Made by a program: the position numbers and the translations under genes. From contig CABYNZ010000002.1 in the NCBI GenBank assembly GCA_902520485.1, positions 26,879 through 90,878 of the forward strand: DNA of 64,000 bases. Reading direction: 5' to 3'. Source of the DNA: an uncultured Prochlorococcus sp. GTDB lineage: Bacteria > Cyanobacteriota > Cyanobacteriia > PCC-6307 > Cyanobiaceae. Below the pieces are notes generated by a model. That model made no database searches. It was given only the letters and a program-made list of their open reading frames with translations, and was not told where the DNA came from. Below are positions 32,388 through 39,251 of the stretch, one piece after another (the stretch's first letter is position 1; each line of letters opens with the position of its first letter).

Positions 32388-32524
32388 TTATTTATAAAGA
32401 CATAAGCAGAATATAAATAAACTAAAAAAACTCCAATAGCTATGGAACTTCCATAAATAAGAAAGTTCCAGAATCTATATAATTTAGGTTTTTTAAATTC
32501 TTTTTCTTCTTCTTTAGTAATCAT
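32384..32524 (-). CDS. Small membrane protein (46 aa), third of the chain
   Basis: 46 residues: a charged start (MITKEEEKEFKKPKLYRFW) and one hydrophobic helix (NFLIYGSSIAIGVFLVYLY). Overlaps both neighbours by 4 bp. Confidence 0.55.
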   Translation of the reverse strand: MITKEEEKEFKKPKLYRFWNFLIYGSSIAIGVFLVYLYSAYVFINK

Positions 32525-32637
32525 TTATTTTCTTTTTCTTTTCTGGCAGCATTACCTTTTGCTCTTAATACCAAAGTGATCGTAAGGGCAGTGCTTAATA
32601 TCACAGTATCAATTAATAGGTGCGGGGAAATATTCAT
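32521..32637 (-). CDS. Small membrane protein (38 aa), second of the chain
   Basis: 38 residues with one helix (LIDTVILSTALTITLVL) and a basic tail. Start overlaps the stop of the leader ORF by one base (TGATG), and its own stop overlaps the next start (ATGA). Confidence 0.55.
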   Translation of the reverse strand: MNISPHLLIDTVILSTALTITLVLRAKGNAARKEKENK

Positions 32638-32696
32638 CAGCTGCAAAGAGAAATAAGAAGAGTCATTATCTTTTCAGCAATAAATCTATTAAACAT
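32637..32696 (-). CDS. Leader micro-ORF (19 aa)
   Basis: 19 codons (MFNRFIAEKIMTLLISLCS). The ATG follows the T-tract of element copy C after one base, the same geometry as copies A and D. The stop overlaps the start of the next gene. It may be a regulatory leader peptide. Confidence 0.45.
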   Translation of the reverse strand: MFNRFIAEKIMTLLISLCS

Positions 32697-32741
32697 TAAA
32701 AAAGAGGGATTTATCCCTCTAAGTTTAGATCGACTGTCAAT
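32697..32741 (-). promoter_or_regulatory. Repeated upstream element, copy C, with hairpin
   Basis: Minus strand: ATTGACAGTCGATCTAA, 21 bp containing a perfect 8 bp hairpin (AGAGGGAT / ATCCCTCT, 32703-32720), six T, one A, ATG. By itself the hairpin and T-run look like an intrinsic terminator, suggesting attenuation. Confidence 0.6.
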
Positions 32742-32789
32742 CATAGTCTACTTAACCTTTTTAGCTTCTCTAAAAAAACAGTATTTTAT

Positions 32790-32945
32790 TTAGCCAGAGC
32801 AAGAGAAGGCACCTGCAAGAATATTTTTAAAAATTGGTGCTTGACCCAAGGCATACAAAAAGAAAGTTGATGATGCGAGAGTAATAGCTATTTTAGAAGC
32901 CCTGTTAACTTTCAATTTTGAGACTTTTGCAAATGCAGAGTCCAT
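32790..32945 (-). CDS. Small protein (51 aa) with one hydrophobic segment
   Basis: 51 residues: basic amphipathic start (KVSKLKVNRASK), hydrophobic segment (IAITLASSTFFLYALG), ending GAFSCSG. ATG start with no clear ribosome site. No known family. Confidence 0.55.
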   Translation of the reverse strand: MDSAFAKVSKLKVNRASKIAITLASSTFFLYALGQAPIFKNILAGAFSCSG

Positions 32946-33021
32946 TTGTTCTTTAATTTATTGATCTTATAATAGCTGCAAAAATTAAATATTCAGCATC
33001 AATATTTACCAAAGAATAATT

Positions 33022-33225
33022 TTATTGCTCCTTTTTCTTAGCTTGTATTTTTACTAGCTCAAATTCTTTTTTAGAAACTATTCTGATTTTGTATGCTGGA
33101 TATCTTGTTTTCCACCATTTATTGATCGAAATAGCTACTCCTTCTAAATTTTGGGTACAAATATTGACCCATAGAGTTTTAGTTTCAATTTCTTTGTAGA
33201 ATTCCCAACTTGTAGGTGAAGCCAT
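33022..33225 (-). CDS. Hypothetical protein (67 aa)
   Basis: I choose the ATG at 33225 (MASPTSWEFYKEIETKT) over the TTG four codons upstream. Basic protein with a compact pattern (TQNLEGVAISINKWWKTRYPAYKIRIVSKKEFELV). No membrane segment; family unknown. Confidence 0.6.
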   Translation of the reverse strand: MASPTSWEFYKEIETKTLWVNICTQNLEGVAISINKWWKTRYPAYKIRIVSKKEFELVKIQAKKKEQ

Positions 33226-33237
33226 TAAAAAACGCAA

Positions 33238-33550
33238 ATGAAAAAATTCAATAAATTATGGGAAATGGTCCATAAGCTAAAACTTTTGTTTTTTAATGAA
33301 AGGATTTAGTTGAAGATATAGAGTTTTCATTAAGTGGTAATAAAAAACTTTAAACAAAAAATTTACATCACTTTCACCTTCTAGGAAAGTATTACTTTAA
33401 TTTTATAACTAGTTTAAATTAAAAAATATCTCCGCAAAGAAGGGGCCAAAAATTGACCCCTCTTGGTGAAACTCTTCCAAACAAACACCATTAAAATCTT
33501 ACTCTGAAAGTTGCAAAGTTAAACAAATTAACAAAATCAAGATTAACAAT
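33238..33550. other. Gene-poor stretch
   Basis: 313 bp. A hairpin (AGGGGCCAA / TTGACCCCT with one mismatch, about 33441-33465) lies behind the next minus-strand gene and may end it. A 23-codon frame (33239-33310, plus) is too short to support. Confidence 0.4.
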
Positions 33551-33760
33551 TTATGCGGCCTTTTTAAAAGGGTTCATATTCCTTAAAAAGTTATTACTTT
33601 TGCGGGTACTCATTTTTCTATATCTTTGATTTATATCCAGGATATACTTTCTAGCTTTCTTATCACTTTCAATTTTCTTTTTTCGAAGACGTAAAGCCCT
33701 TAAATCTTCTATGGACATGAGGCCATCATCTTCATTGAAATTTAAATGATCAAATTGCAT
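33551..33760 (-). CDS. Hypothetical basic protein (69 aa)
   Basis: 69 residues, strongly basic from residue 20 on (LRALRLRKKKIESDKKARKY; MSTRKSNNFLRN), acidic at the N-terminus. It may bind nucleic acid. No recognised family. Confidence 0.55.
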   Translation of the reverse strand: MQFDHLNFNEDDGLMSIEDLRALRLRKKKIESDKKARKYILDINQRYRKMSTRKSNNFLRNMNPFKKAA

Positions 33761-33888
33761 CAGCTTAAGAAATTAAGTTTCTTCTTTAAGTGCAAGATTA
33801 ACAACCTTATCTTTATTTGCAATAGAGATAATTAACCAACTTAACTCAAATTAGTTATTCAATTTTCAGAAACCTATGAATTTAAGTA

Positions 33889-34005
33889 TTAAAAACTTTT
33901 GATTGAATTAGATGGAACCTTTACAGATACAAATGATTCTCCATAATGAGATTCGGCTGATCTTATCAGTAACCAGTAAAAGAAATTTACTAAAGCTTTC
34001 TCCAC
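33889..34005 (-). CDS. Micro-protein (38 aa) of the YW-SAES-YG family, copy 2
   Basis: 38 residues starting with GTG: MEKALVNFFYWLLIRSAES, then HYGESF and a polar tail. Clearly homologous to the 29111-29218 product. Its start codon region (34000-34016) is repeated in inverse orientation at 34155-34171. Confidence 0.6.
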   Translation of the reverse strand: MEKALVNFFYWLLIRSAESHYGESFVSVKVPSNSIKSF

Positions 34006-34144
34006 GAGGATTTAGTAACTAATTTAAATAAACTCATCATTTTTGTAATAGCAATATACAAAATAAATTTATTACGCAATCAAGATATTTACCTCATAAA
34101 GCATACTTGCATATTATCTAAGAAAAATTTGCACTCTCAGGCTT

Positions 34145-34197
34145 TAGGCAGCGGACTAAATCCTCGTGGAGTATTGGACTTTAGCCCGCTCTATTTT
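34145..34197 (+). ncRNA. Candidate small RNA 3' end / terminator hairpin
   Basis: AGCGG-A-CTAAA-TCC pairs with GGA-C-TTTAG-C-CCGCT, about 13 pairs with two interruptions, followed by CTATTTTTTT. It is a good intrinsic terminator on the plus strand with no gene directly upstream, so a small RNA is possible. Its loop side carries the 17-mer ACTAAATCCTCGTGGAG shared with the 33889-34005 gene. Confidence 0.4.
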
Positions 34198-34365
34198 TTT
34201 AGCAAAAGAAAAATAGCACTGCAAGGTAACTAGATCTCCAATTTTTATATTTGGCTCTGAATAAGCTAATTGAGCAAGAGCATCTGAGCATATGTTGGTG
34301 TTTTTTATTGTATAAATTTGCTAAAAAACTTTTGTTATAACAATGGCTTCAGTATTTTTGCTCAT
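34156..34365 (-). pseudogene. Small gene interrupted by an amber codon
   Basis: 70 codons in one frame: MSKNTEAIVITKVF, TAG at 34321-34323, then 54 more codons (including ALAQLAYSEPNIKIGDLVTL) to the TAG at 34156. No start codon exists early in the second part. The second part reads as a real protein sequence, so I call a recent nonsense mutation. The 3' end overlaps the candidate small RNA. Confidence 0.5.
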
Positions 34366-34398
34366 TGATATATTCATTCTTAAATAATATTATTATTG

Positions 34399-34515
34399 AT
34401 GCTTAAAGAAGGTTTAATTTTGAAAAAAATAATTAAATTTTATAAAATGCTCAAGAAAAGAATCTATATTCTTAATGCAGAGACTGAATTGAAATTTATA
34501 TTGGAAAATAAGTAA
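34399..34515 (+). CDS. Micro-protein (38 aa), basic
   Basis: 38 residues, lysine-rich helix (LILKKIIKFYKMLKKRIYIL). Its TAA overlaps the next ATG by one base (TAATG), which supports translation of both. Confidence 0.45.
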   Translation: MLKEGLILKKIIKFYKMLKKRIYILNAETELKFILENK

Positions 34516-34661
34516 TGGGATTCCCACATTGCCCTATTTGTGTAGTTCTAGCATTTGTTTCAGTTTTTATGGGAGTTACTCGTAGTTATATGTTTTATAT
34601 TCTTGTTCGGGAGTTTATGAGAGCCGAATCTACTTTTAAATTGAAGTTTAGTTCCTATTAA
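34515..34661 (+). CDS. Small membrane protein (48 aa)
   Basis: 48 residues with an HCPIC motif at the N-terminus followed by a hydrophobic helix (VVLAFVSVFMGV) and a basic tail. Coupled with the preceding micro-gene by TAATG. Unknown. Confidence 0.5.
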   Translation: MGFPHCPICVVLAFVSVFMGVTRSYMFYILVREFMRAESTFKLKFSSY

Positions 34662-34664
34662 TTG

Positions 34665-34693
34665 TTGACATCTAAGTATAAATACTTTATAAA
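34665..34693 (+). promoter_or_regulatory. Promoter of the small LTYRG gene
   Basis: TTGACA (34665-34670), exactly 17 bp, TATAAA (34688-34693). This is a close match to the vegetative consensus. Transcription should start near 34700, giving a leader of about 98 nt. Confidence 0.6.
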
Positions 34694-34697
34694 TAGA

Positions 34698-34797
34698 TTG
34701 TAGTGAATACTACAAAATCGTCCGATCTACCATCTGATAGACCGCAGTACGACTCAAGCCATAGGACGGGGACTTGAGCAAGTTCAGGAGCTGCATC
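34698..34797 (+). promoter_or_regulatory. Structured 5' leader, possible cis-regulatory RNA
   Basis: Three features: a hairpin TTGTAGT-GAAT-ACTACAA at 34698-34715; a stem CTCAAG / CTTGAG around 34752-34778; and an overlapping alternative CTTGAGCAAG. The two stems cannot form together. Followed by GGAG and the ATG of the LTYRG micro-gene. GC is higher than the surroundings. Confidence 0.45.
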
Positions 34798-34899
34798 ATG
34801 GTAAACATGTATTTCAATGGAAAGTCATTCGTATATTGTAGAAAACAAGAAGAAAAGATTATAAAGCTTACTTATAGGGGATCTATTTACTTAAGATAA
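34798..34899 (+). CDS. Micro-protein (33 aa) with DUF4278-like LTYRG motif
   Basis: 33 residues ending KLTYRGSIYLR, like the core of cyanobacterial DUF4278 proteins (LTYRGxxY). Good GGAG ribosome site. Very short for the family. It follows a promoter and structured leader. Confidence 0.55.
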   Translation: MVNMYFNGKSFVYCRKQEEKIIKLTYRGSIYLR

Positions 34900-35285
34900 G
34901 ATTTTTAATTTCTTTTTTAAAAAGTTTGCAGATTTATTGAAGTTTTTGGATTAAGTATTTATAAATACTTTATAAGAAGAACTTATAATCAATATATTTT
35001 TTGCCTATTTAAAAATTTATATATTCGTATATTTAGTAACTAGAAATTAATCTTAAAAAAATTAATTTGTAATTAGATTTTTAGAAGGTTATGCAACCTA
35101 TTTCTGAGGAACTTTACAAAAAAATAGTTGAGAGTTCTAAAAAATGAGTAAATTACTAATTGCTTTATTGGCTTTAGATATAGGAGTTAGTCTGTCTAAA
35201 GTTTTTATTTTTACCTGAAAATTAAATCACTTAGCATAAAAGAAGCAATTGTTTTCTAAAATAAGAAATAGTTACTGGGTATTAT
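34900..35285. other. Region with only marginal micro-ORFs
   Basis: Two overlapping frames on the plus strand, 35091-35147 (18 aa, with AGAAGG before the ATG) and 35144-35218 (24 aa, hydrophobic), linked by ATGA. They could be a coupled pair or a remnant. The rest is AT-rich and holds nothing that I can support. Confidence 0.35.
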
Positions 35286-35375
35286 TTATTTTATAAAATA
35301 CAAAATTAAACCAACAAAAGAACTTCCTACAAGTAGTAGCACCATAAAAAGTGCTATTAACTTTGCTAATCCCAT
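35286..35375 (-). CDS. Membrane micro-protein (29 aa)
   Basis: 29 residues, one hydrophobic helix (LIALFMVLLLVGSSFVGLIL). Its ATG lies inside the 3' end of the SnoaL-like gene (10 bp overlap), consistent with coupling. Unknown. Confidence 0.45.
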   Translation of the reverse strand: MGLAKLIALFMVLLLVGSSFVGLILYFIK

Positions 35376-35752
35376 AAAGATAAATCCGAATTTCCTGTAG
35401 ATCTTTGCATCCAGTGAATTTTCCAAATATTATTTAATTTTTTAAAAATTGACGTAACTGTTGGTAAGTCATCATTAGGCGTCCCTTTATAAGAAAATTT
35501 TGAACCTAGTGTAAAAATGCACATTACTATATTTTCGCTTAAAAATTCGAATCGGTGAATTTTAGTTATTTCTGCCTTTTCTTGAACAATTTCATCAGTA
35601 ATCATTTGTTCGAAACCTTTTGCATCTATAGGATTACCACTCGGCCTTATGAATAAAAAATCTTGAGTCGCATTATTAACAAAAAATGAGGCCATTTTTT
35701 TTGGATTAGCAAAATCATTTAATAATGAAATTATTGTTTCTTTATCATTCAT
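35366..35752 (-). CDS. SnoaL/NTF2-like protein (128 aa)
   Basis: 128 residues with the cone-shaped NTF2/SnoaL pattern: helical start, FVNNATQDFLFIRPSG, then strands ending IWKIHWMQRST. Such proteins are enzymes or ligand binders; the substrate is not evident. The ATG follows directly on seven T in element copy D, without a ribosome site. Confidence 0.7.
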   Translation of the reverse strand: MNDKETIISLLNDFANPKKMASFFVNNATQDFLFIRPSGNPIDAKGFEQMITDEIVQEKAEITKIHRFEFLSENIVMCIFTLGSKFSYKGTPNDDLPTVTSIFKKLNNIWKIHWMQRSTGNSDLSLWD

Positions 35753-35795
35753 AAAAAAAGGGACGTAACTCTTCTAGTTTAGATTGACTGTCTAA
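35753..35795 (-). promoter_or_regulatory. Repeated upstream element, copy D
   Basis: Minus strand: TTAGACAGTCAATCTAA (a 5+5 inverted repeat in this copy), 19 bp ending CCC, seven T, ATG of the SnoaL-like gene. Spacing agrees with copies A to C within 3 bp. Confidence 0.6.
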
Positions 35796-35872
35796 AATGT
35801 ACAAATCGAAATGTAATGATTCTAAAAAAAATTCGTTAAGATGTTTGAAATAATTAGATTTTAATGTAAATC

Positions 35873-35995
35873 ATGATCAATTCATTAAACAAATTATTGC
35901 CAGTTGGCAAAAAGGTCAAAAAATATTTACCTTTCTTTATTGGATTTAAATTACTTACATTTACGGGTTTTCTTACTTATATAATGAATCGATAA
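35873..35995 (+). CDS. Small basic membrane protein (40 aa)
   Basis: 40 residues with a basic segment (PVGKKVKKYLP) and a hydrophobic stretch (FFIGFKLLTFTGFLTYI). ATG start. Unknown family. Confidence 0.5.
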   Translation: MINSLNKLLPVGKKVKKYLPFFIGFKLLTFTGFLTYIMNR

Positions 35996-36036
35996 ATGAT
36001 ATTTCCTTCATAAAAAACTAATTAATTTAATTTGTA

Positions 36037-36231
36037 GTGAATAAAAAAGAACGAATCAAAAGGATCAAATCTATGTCTAGTAGTGAAAGACAAGAATTGA
36101 TCATAAAGAAGATGAAAGCAAAAGGTATAGAGGTAGGTAGTGGAGTCCCTGATAAAAAATATAATAGTCAAGAAGTTTTTGAATTAATCCAAATTGCAAA
36201 TTGCTTCCCAGAATTGAGAGATAAAAAATAA
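36037..36231 (+). CDS. Hypothetical protein (64 aa)
   Basis: 64 residues starting with GTG; basic helical N-terminus (KKERIKRIKSMSSSERQE) and a polar tail (EVFELIQIANCFPEL). It converges with the DoxX-like gene. No recognised family. Confidence 0.55.
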   Translation: MNKKERIKRIKSMSSSERQELIIKKMKAKGIEVGSGVPDKKYNSQEVFELIQIANCFPELRDKK

Positions 36232-36239
36232 AAAAATAT

Positions 36240-36270
36240 ATGGATTCACTTGATTAATCCATTTATTTTG
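36240..36270. terminator. Stem-loop between convergent genes
   Basis: ATGGATT and AATCCAT form a 7 bp stem, followed by TTATTTT on the plus strand. Weak. Confidence 0.35.
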
Positions 36271-36643
36271 GCTCCCTTAACGCAGAAATAATTATTCCAC
36301 CTATCAATCCAAGGTTCATTAGCACTGCTCTTTGATGGAAAGGGAATACATGAAATATTAAAGTTGTCGGGATAAGAAAAAGTAATAAAAAAACCGAACC
36401 AATTTTTTGATTTACTCCAAATATAAAAAATCCAGAACCTAATATAAGACATATAATCGCCCCTACTAGAAGAATAGATGAAATTGGTTCAGGAATACCT
36501 TTTGAAGAAATATATTCAACTGTTTTTTCAAAACCAAATATTTTTCTTGGTATGGCTGTAATAAATATTGTGGAAATTAATACTCTTGAAAAAAAATCGA
36601 AAAAGGATTGGACACTTCTATTTTTTAAAAAAGAATTCTTCAT
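36263..36643 (-). CDS. DoxX-family membrane protein (126 aa)
   Basis: 126 residues with four hydrophobic helices (RVLISTIFITAIPRKI; ISSILLVGAIICLILG; IGSVFLLLFLIPTTLIF; LMNLGLIGGIIIS), as in DoxX. Family members are poorly understood membrane proteins. A second DoxX gene is at 61485. Confidence 0.8.
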   Translation of the reverse strand: MKNSFLKNRSVQSFFDFFSRVLISTIFITAIPRKIFGFEKTVEYISSKGIPEPISSILLVGAIICLILGSGFFIFGVNQKIGSVFLLLFLIPTTLIFHVFPFHQRAVLMNLGLIGGIIISALREPK

Positions 36644-36838
36644 AATTTAATTATAAGAAAAAATTTTTATTTTTTTAAAAATAATTAATTTGACTTAAAT
36701 ACTTTTAAGTTTTTCAAAGTTAAGAAATTTTTTATTTGATAGTGAGACTATTTTCTGAATTATTTTCAAAATAATAATTATTAAATATTTCTTTCCTATT
36801 TAAATTAATGCCTATTTGCAAGTTAGTTCTAATGAAAT

Positions 36839-36994
36839 TTATTTTGACTTTCTTGTGCCACCGTAAGAATAATTTTTGTGTTTAGAAATTATATTCCAAC
36901 ATTCTTTGCAACAAAAAATCCAGTCTTCATGAATTATGGATTTAACTCTATAATGGATTTTATCTGGTTTTTGACATAGATCACACTTTTTCAT
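36839..36994 (-). CDS. Small zinc-ribbon-like protein (51 aa)
   Basis: 51 residues with CDLC at positions 4-7 and FCCKEC further on, a probable four-cysteine zinc site, and a basic tail (YGGTRKSK). The spacing resembles small cytosolic zinc ribbons. Function unknown. Confidence 0.6.
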   Translation of the reverse strand: MKKCDLCQKPDKIHYRVKSIIHEDWIFCCKECWNIISKHKNYSYGGTRKSK

Positions 36995-37337
36995 TAATCT
37001 TTAAATTTGTCAAATAAATTTTAGATAAGAAAAAGTATGATTTAAAACATTCACGAAAAGGTTTTTATCGTGTCATTATGAATTAGCACTCCGCACATCC
37101 TGAAGCAAAGCAGTGGTATTGTTGAGTGCGATTATTTTTGATTGCAAGATAAAAATTTTCTAATTTTTATTAAATATTTTTAAAGTATGTTTATTATTTC
37201 ATTAAATTATTTGAGCTATTTTTTTTGATTTAATTTTAAAGAAATTTTTGGATTATACAACCAAATTAGAACTTTAAAAAGAAACTCACGAATCTCTTTT
37301 AAATGATTTTAATATAATTTTATTAGGGTTTTAAATT
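36995..37337. other. Stretch with a hairpin and a start-less Cys-rich frame
   Basis: 343 bp. GCACTC (37086-37091) and GAGTGC (37124-37129) form a 6 bp stem followed by ATTATTTTTG, perhaps a small RNA terminator. On the minus strand 37083-37162 is an open frame ending HCFASGCAEC, without any ATG, GTG or TTG. Confidence 0.4.
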
Positions 37338-37481
37338 ATGAACATTTATTTATTTTGGATATTATTTTTAGCACTATGGGCAATAGTTCCCTTAATGATC
37401 ATTAAAGGTAGAGTAGACGAAGTGCCTAAGATTCAGACTTCACCGAAAGTTAAAGAAAAGAAAAAAGGTTGGTTTAATTAA
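37338..37481 (+). CDS. Small single-pass membrane protein (47 aa)
   Basis: 47 residues: hydrophobic helix (LFWILFLALWAIVPLMII) then a basic tail (VKEKKKGWFN). ATG start. No known family. Confidence 0.55.
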   Translation: MNIYLFWILFLALWAIVPLMIIKGRVDEVPKIQTSPKVKEKKKGWFN

Positions 37482-37742
37482 GGGTATATCTAATTAAGGG
37501 GTATCTAATTTAGTAAATCTAATCCGAAAAATAATTCTTGAAAATCAAATTAAAGTTTAATTTATCTTTATTTATTAAAAATAAAAAATGATAAATTAAC
37601 TTTTTTATTTTTTTTCTTATAGATAGAACAAAAAATCATGGAGCTACATTATTTACATGTGTTGTTAGATATAAAAAAGATCTGAGAATTTTTTTTGCGA
37701 AAAAATTTTGTTGAAAAATTTTATTATTTATTTTTTAAAATA

Positions 37743-38948
37743 TTAAAAGGAACTTGATTTTCTTAGTAAATAAATTCCACCTCCCAGAGAAATTAAGACA
37801 GGTAACCATGCAGCAATAATTGGTGATAAAATACCTTTTACCCCGAAAGAACTAAATATAAATGACATTACATAATAAATTAATATAAGAATTACGCTCA
37901 ATCCAAATCCCTGACTTTTTGAAGATCTTAAATTAGATTTAGATCCTAGACTGCTTCCTATTAAACCAAAGACTAAGCACGCAAAAGGTAGGGTGAATTT
38001 TTCTTGAATGCGGACTTTAATTCTTCTAATCTCCTTTAAGTTTCCTGTTTTTTTATAAATCTTTTCTGCTTGTATAGCCTGCTTTAAAGTCATTTCAGTT
38101 GCATCCTTGGGCACTTTTGCTAGCTCCATAGGCCCTTCAACAAATGGATATATATATTCTTTAAATTGAATATTTGTTGTTTGTCCACTTGGATCAATTG
38201 AAACAATACTGCCATCAAAAAATATCCAAGAAGAACTTTTTTTGTCAAATCTTCCAGTCTTTGCCTTTAAGATTTGTTGAACATCTTCTCTGGAAAAATC
38301 TAAAACTGTAACTCCCTCCATAATGTTGTTTTCATACCATGAAGCGTAAAATATATGAGTAAGATAAGTATTTATTTTTGTTGGTTTTTTATTTGATGCA
38401 TGTATCCTAGATCCATATCTTGAAAACATAATATTATCTTTTCCTTGTTCGCCGCTAAAAGAACTTCCTATTCCTGCTCTTAGTGTCGTTTCAGCTAATT
38501 TGTTGCTCGTAGGAACTAAATTATCATTAAAGTAAAAAGTTAGTCCTGTCATAAATATTGAGAGAGCAATAGCTGGAGAAATAATTCTTGAAGTTTTTAT
38601 CCCCAATGATTTCAATGCCAACAATTCAGAGTTGCTTGATAATTTTCCATAGGCTAATAATGTTGAAAGTAAAACTGCCATTGGGAATGATAAGACTAAA
38701 AAACTGGGTAAACTAAAAAAAAGAACTTTTAAAGCTAAAAATAAAGGTAAACCAAATTCAACTATTTTCCTTATAAGATCAAACATTACCCCAACAGATA
38801 ATGAAATAACAGTAAAAGCAGAAATTGCAAATATCATGGGGGGTATTATTTGCCCTAATAACCATCTATCTATTAAAGGCAGTAAATACCAAGGAGAAAT
38901 AATTTTATTTATAGTATTTTTAATTAGTGATTGATTTGAAAGTTTCAA
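37743..38948 (-). CDS. LptF/LptG family permease
   Basis: 401 residues with three hydrophobic helices near the N-terminus and three near the C-terminus around a soluble beta domain, the LptF/LptG (YjgP/YjgQ) layout. With LptB it would move lipopolysaccharide from the inner to the outer membrane. Conserved stretch SNSELLALKSLGI after the second helix. A single fused-type permease is usual in cyanobacteria, so I do not choose between lptF and lptG. Confidence 0.85.
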   Translation of the reverse strand: MKLSNQSLIKNTINKIISPWYLLPLIDRWLLGQIIPPMIFAISAFTVISLSVGVMFDLIRKIVEFGLPLFLALKVLFFSLPSFLVLSFPMAVLLSTLLAYGKLSSNSELLALKSLGIKTSRIISPAIALSIFMTGLTFYFNDNLVPTSNKLAETTLRAGIGSSFSGEQGKDNIMFSRYGSRIHASNKKPTKINTYLTHIFYASWYENNIMEGVTVLDFSREDVQQILKAKTGRFDKKSSSWIFFDGSIVSIDPSGQTTNIQFKEYIYPFVEGPMELAKVPKDATEMTLKQAIQAEKIYKKTGNLKEIRRIKVRIQEKFTLPFACLVFGLIGSSLGSKSNLRSSKSQGFGLSVILILIYYVMSFIFSSFGVKGILSPIIAAWLPVLISLGGGIYLLRKSSSF

Positions 38949-39131
38949 AAGAAATTTATTTGATTTTTACTTTTTTTTTCATTATAAAATATCAATGATT
39001 TAGAAACCAATAAAAGTTGATAGTTAAAAAATAATTTTATTCTCTAAATTTCAATAATAAATGGTAAAACTAATTTATTAACACTTGCAATAAAACAAGA
39101 AATTTGGTTTCTTTAAAAAAAGAGTTAAAAG

Positions 39132-39251
39132 ATGAAAAATAAAACTTTAATAAACGAATGCTGTTGCTTACATTGCCAACAAAAATTCAATCAAATTAGT
39201 AATTCAAGAATGTATTGGGACAAATTAATTTTAAGAAAAAAGCTGGTATAG
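39132..39251 (+). CDS. Small Cys-rich protein (39 aa), possibly frameshifted into the next frame
   Basis: 39 residues with CCCLHC near the N-terminus. The frame ends in a run of six A; one extra A would fuse it to the overlapping frame 39215-39433, giving a protein of about 100 residues. Either two genes or a frameshift. Confidence 0.4.
   Translation: MKNKTLINECCCLHCQQKFNQISNSRMYWDKLILRKKLV

Noticed and set aside
33239-33310. 23-codon frame
   Set aside because: Too short, no ribosome site and no relative in the window.
37084-37130. CIRCE-like TTAGCACTC
   Set aside because: The left half matches but the right half lies 32 bp away instead of 9, and no heat-shock gene follows.
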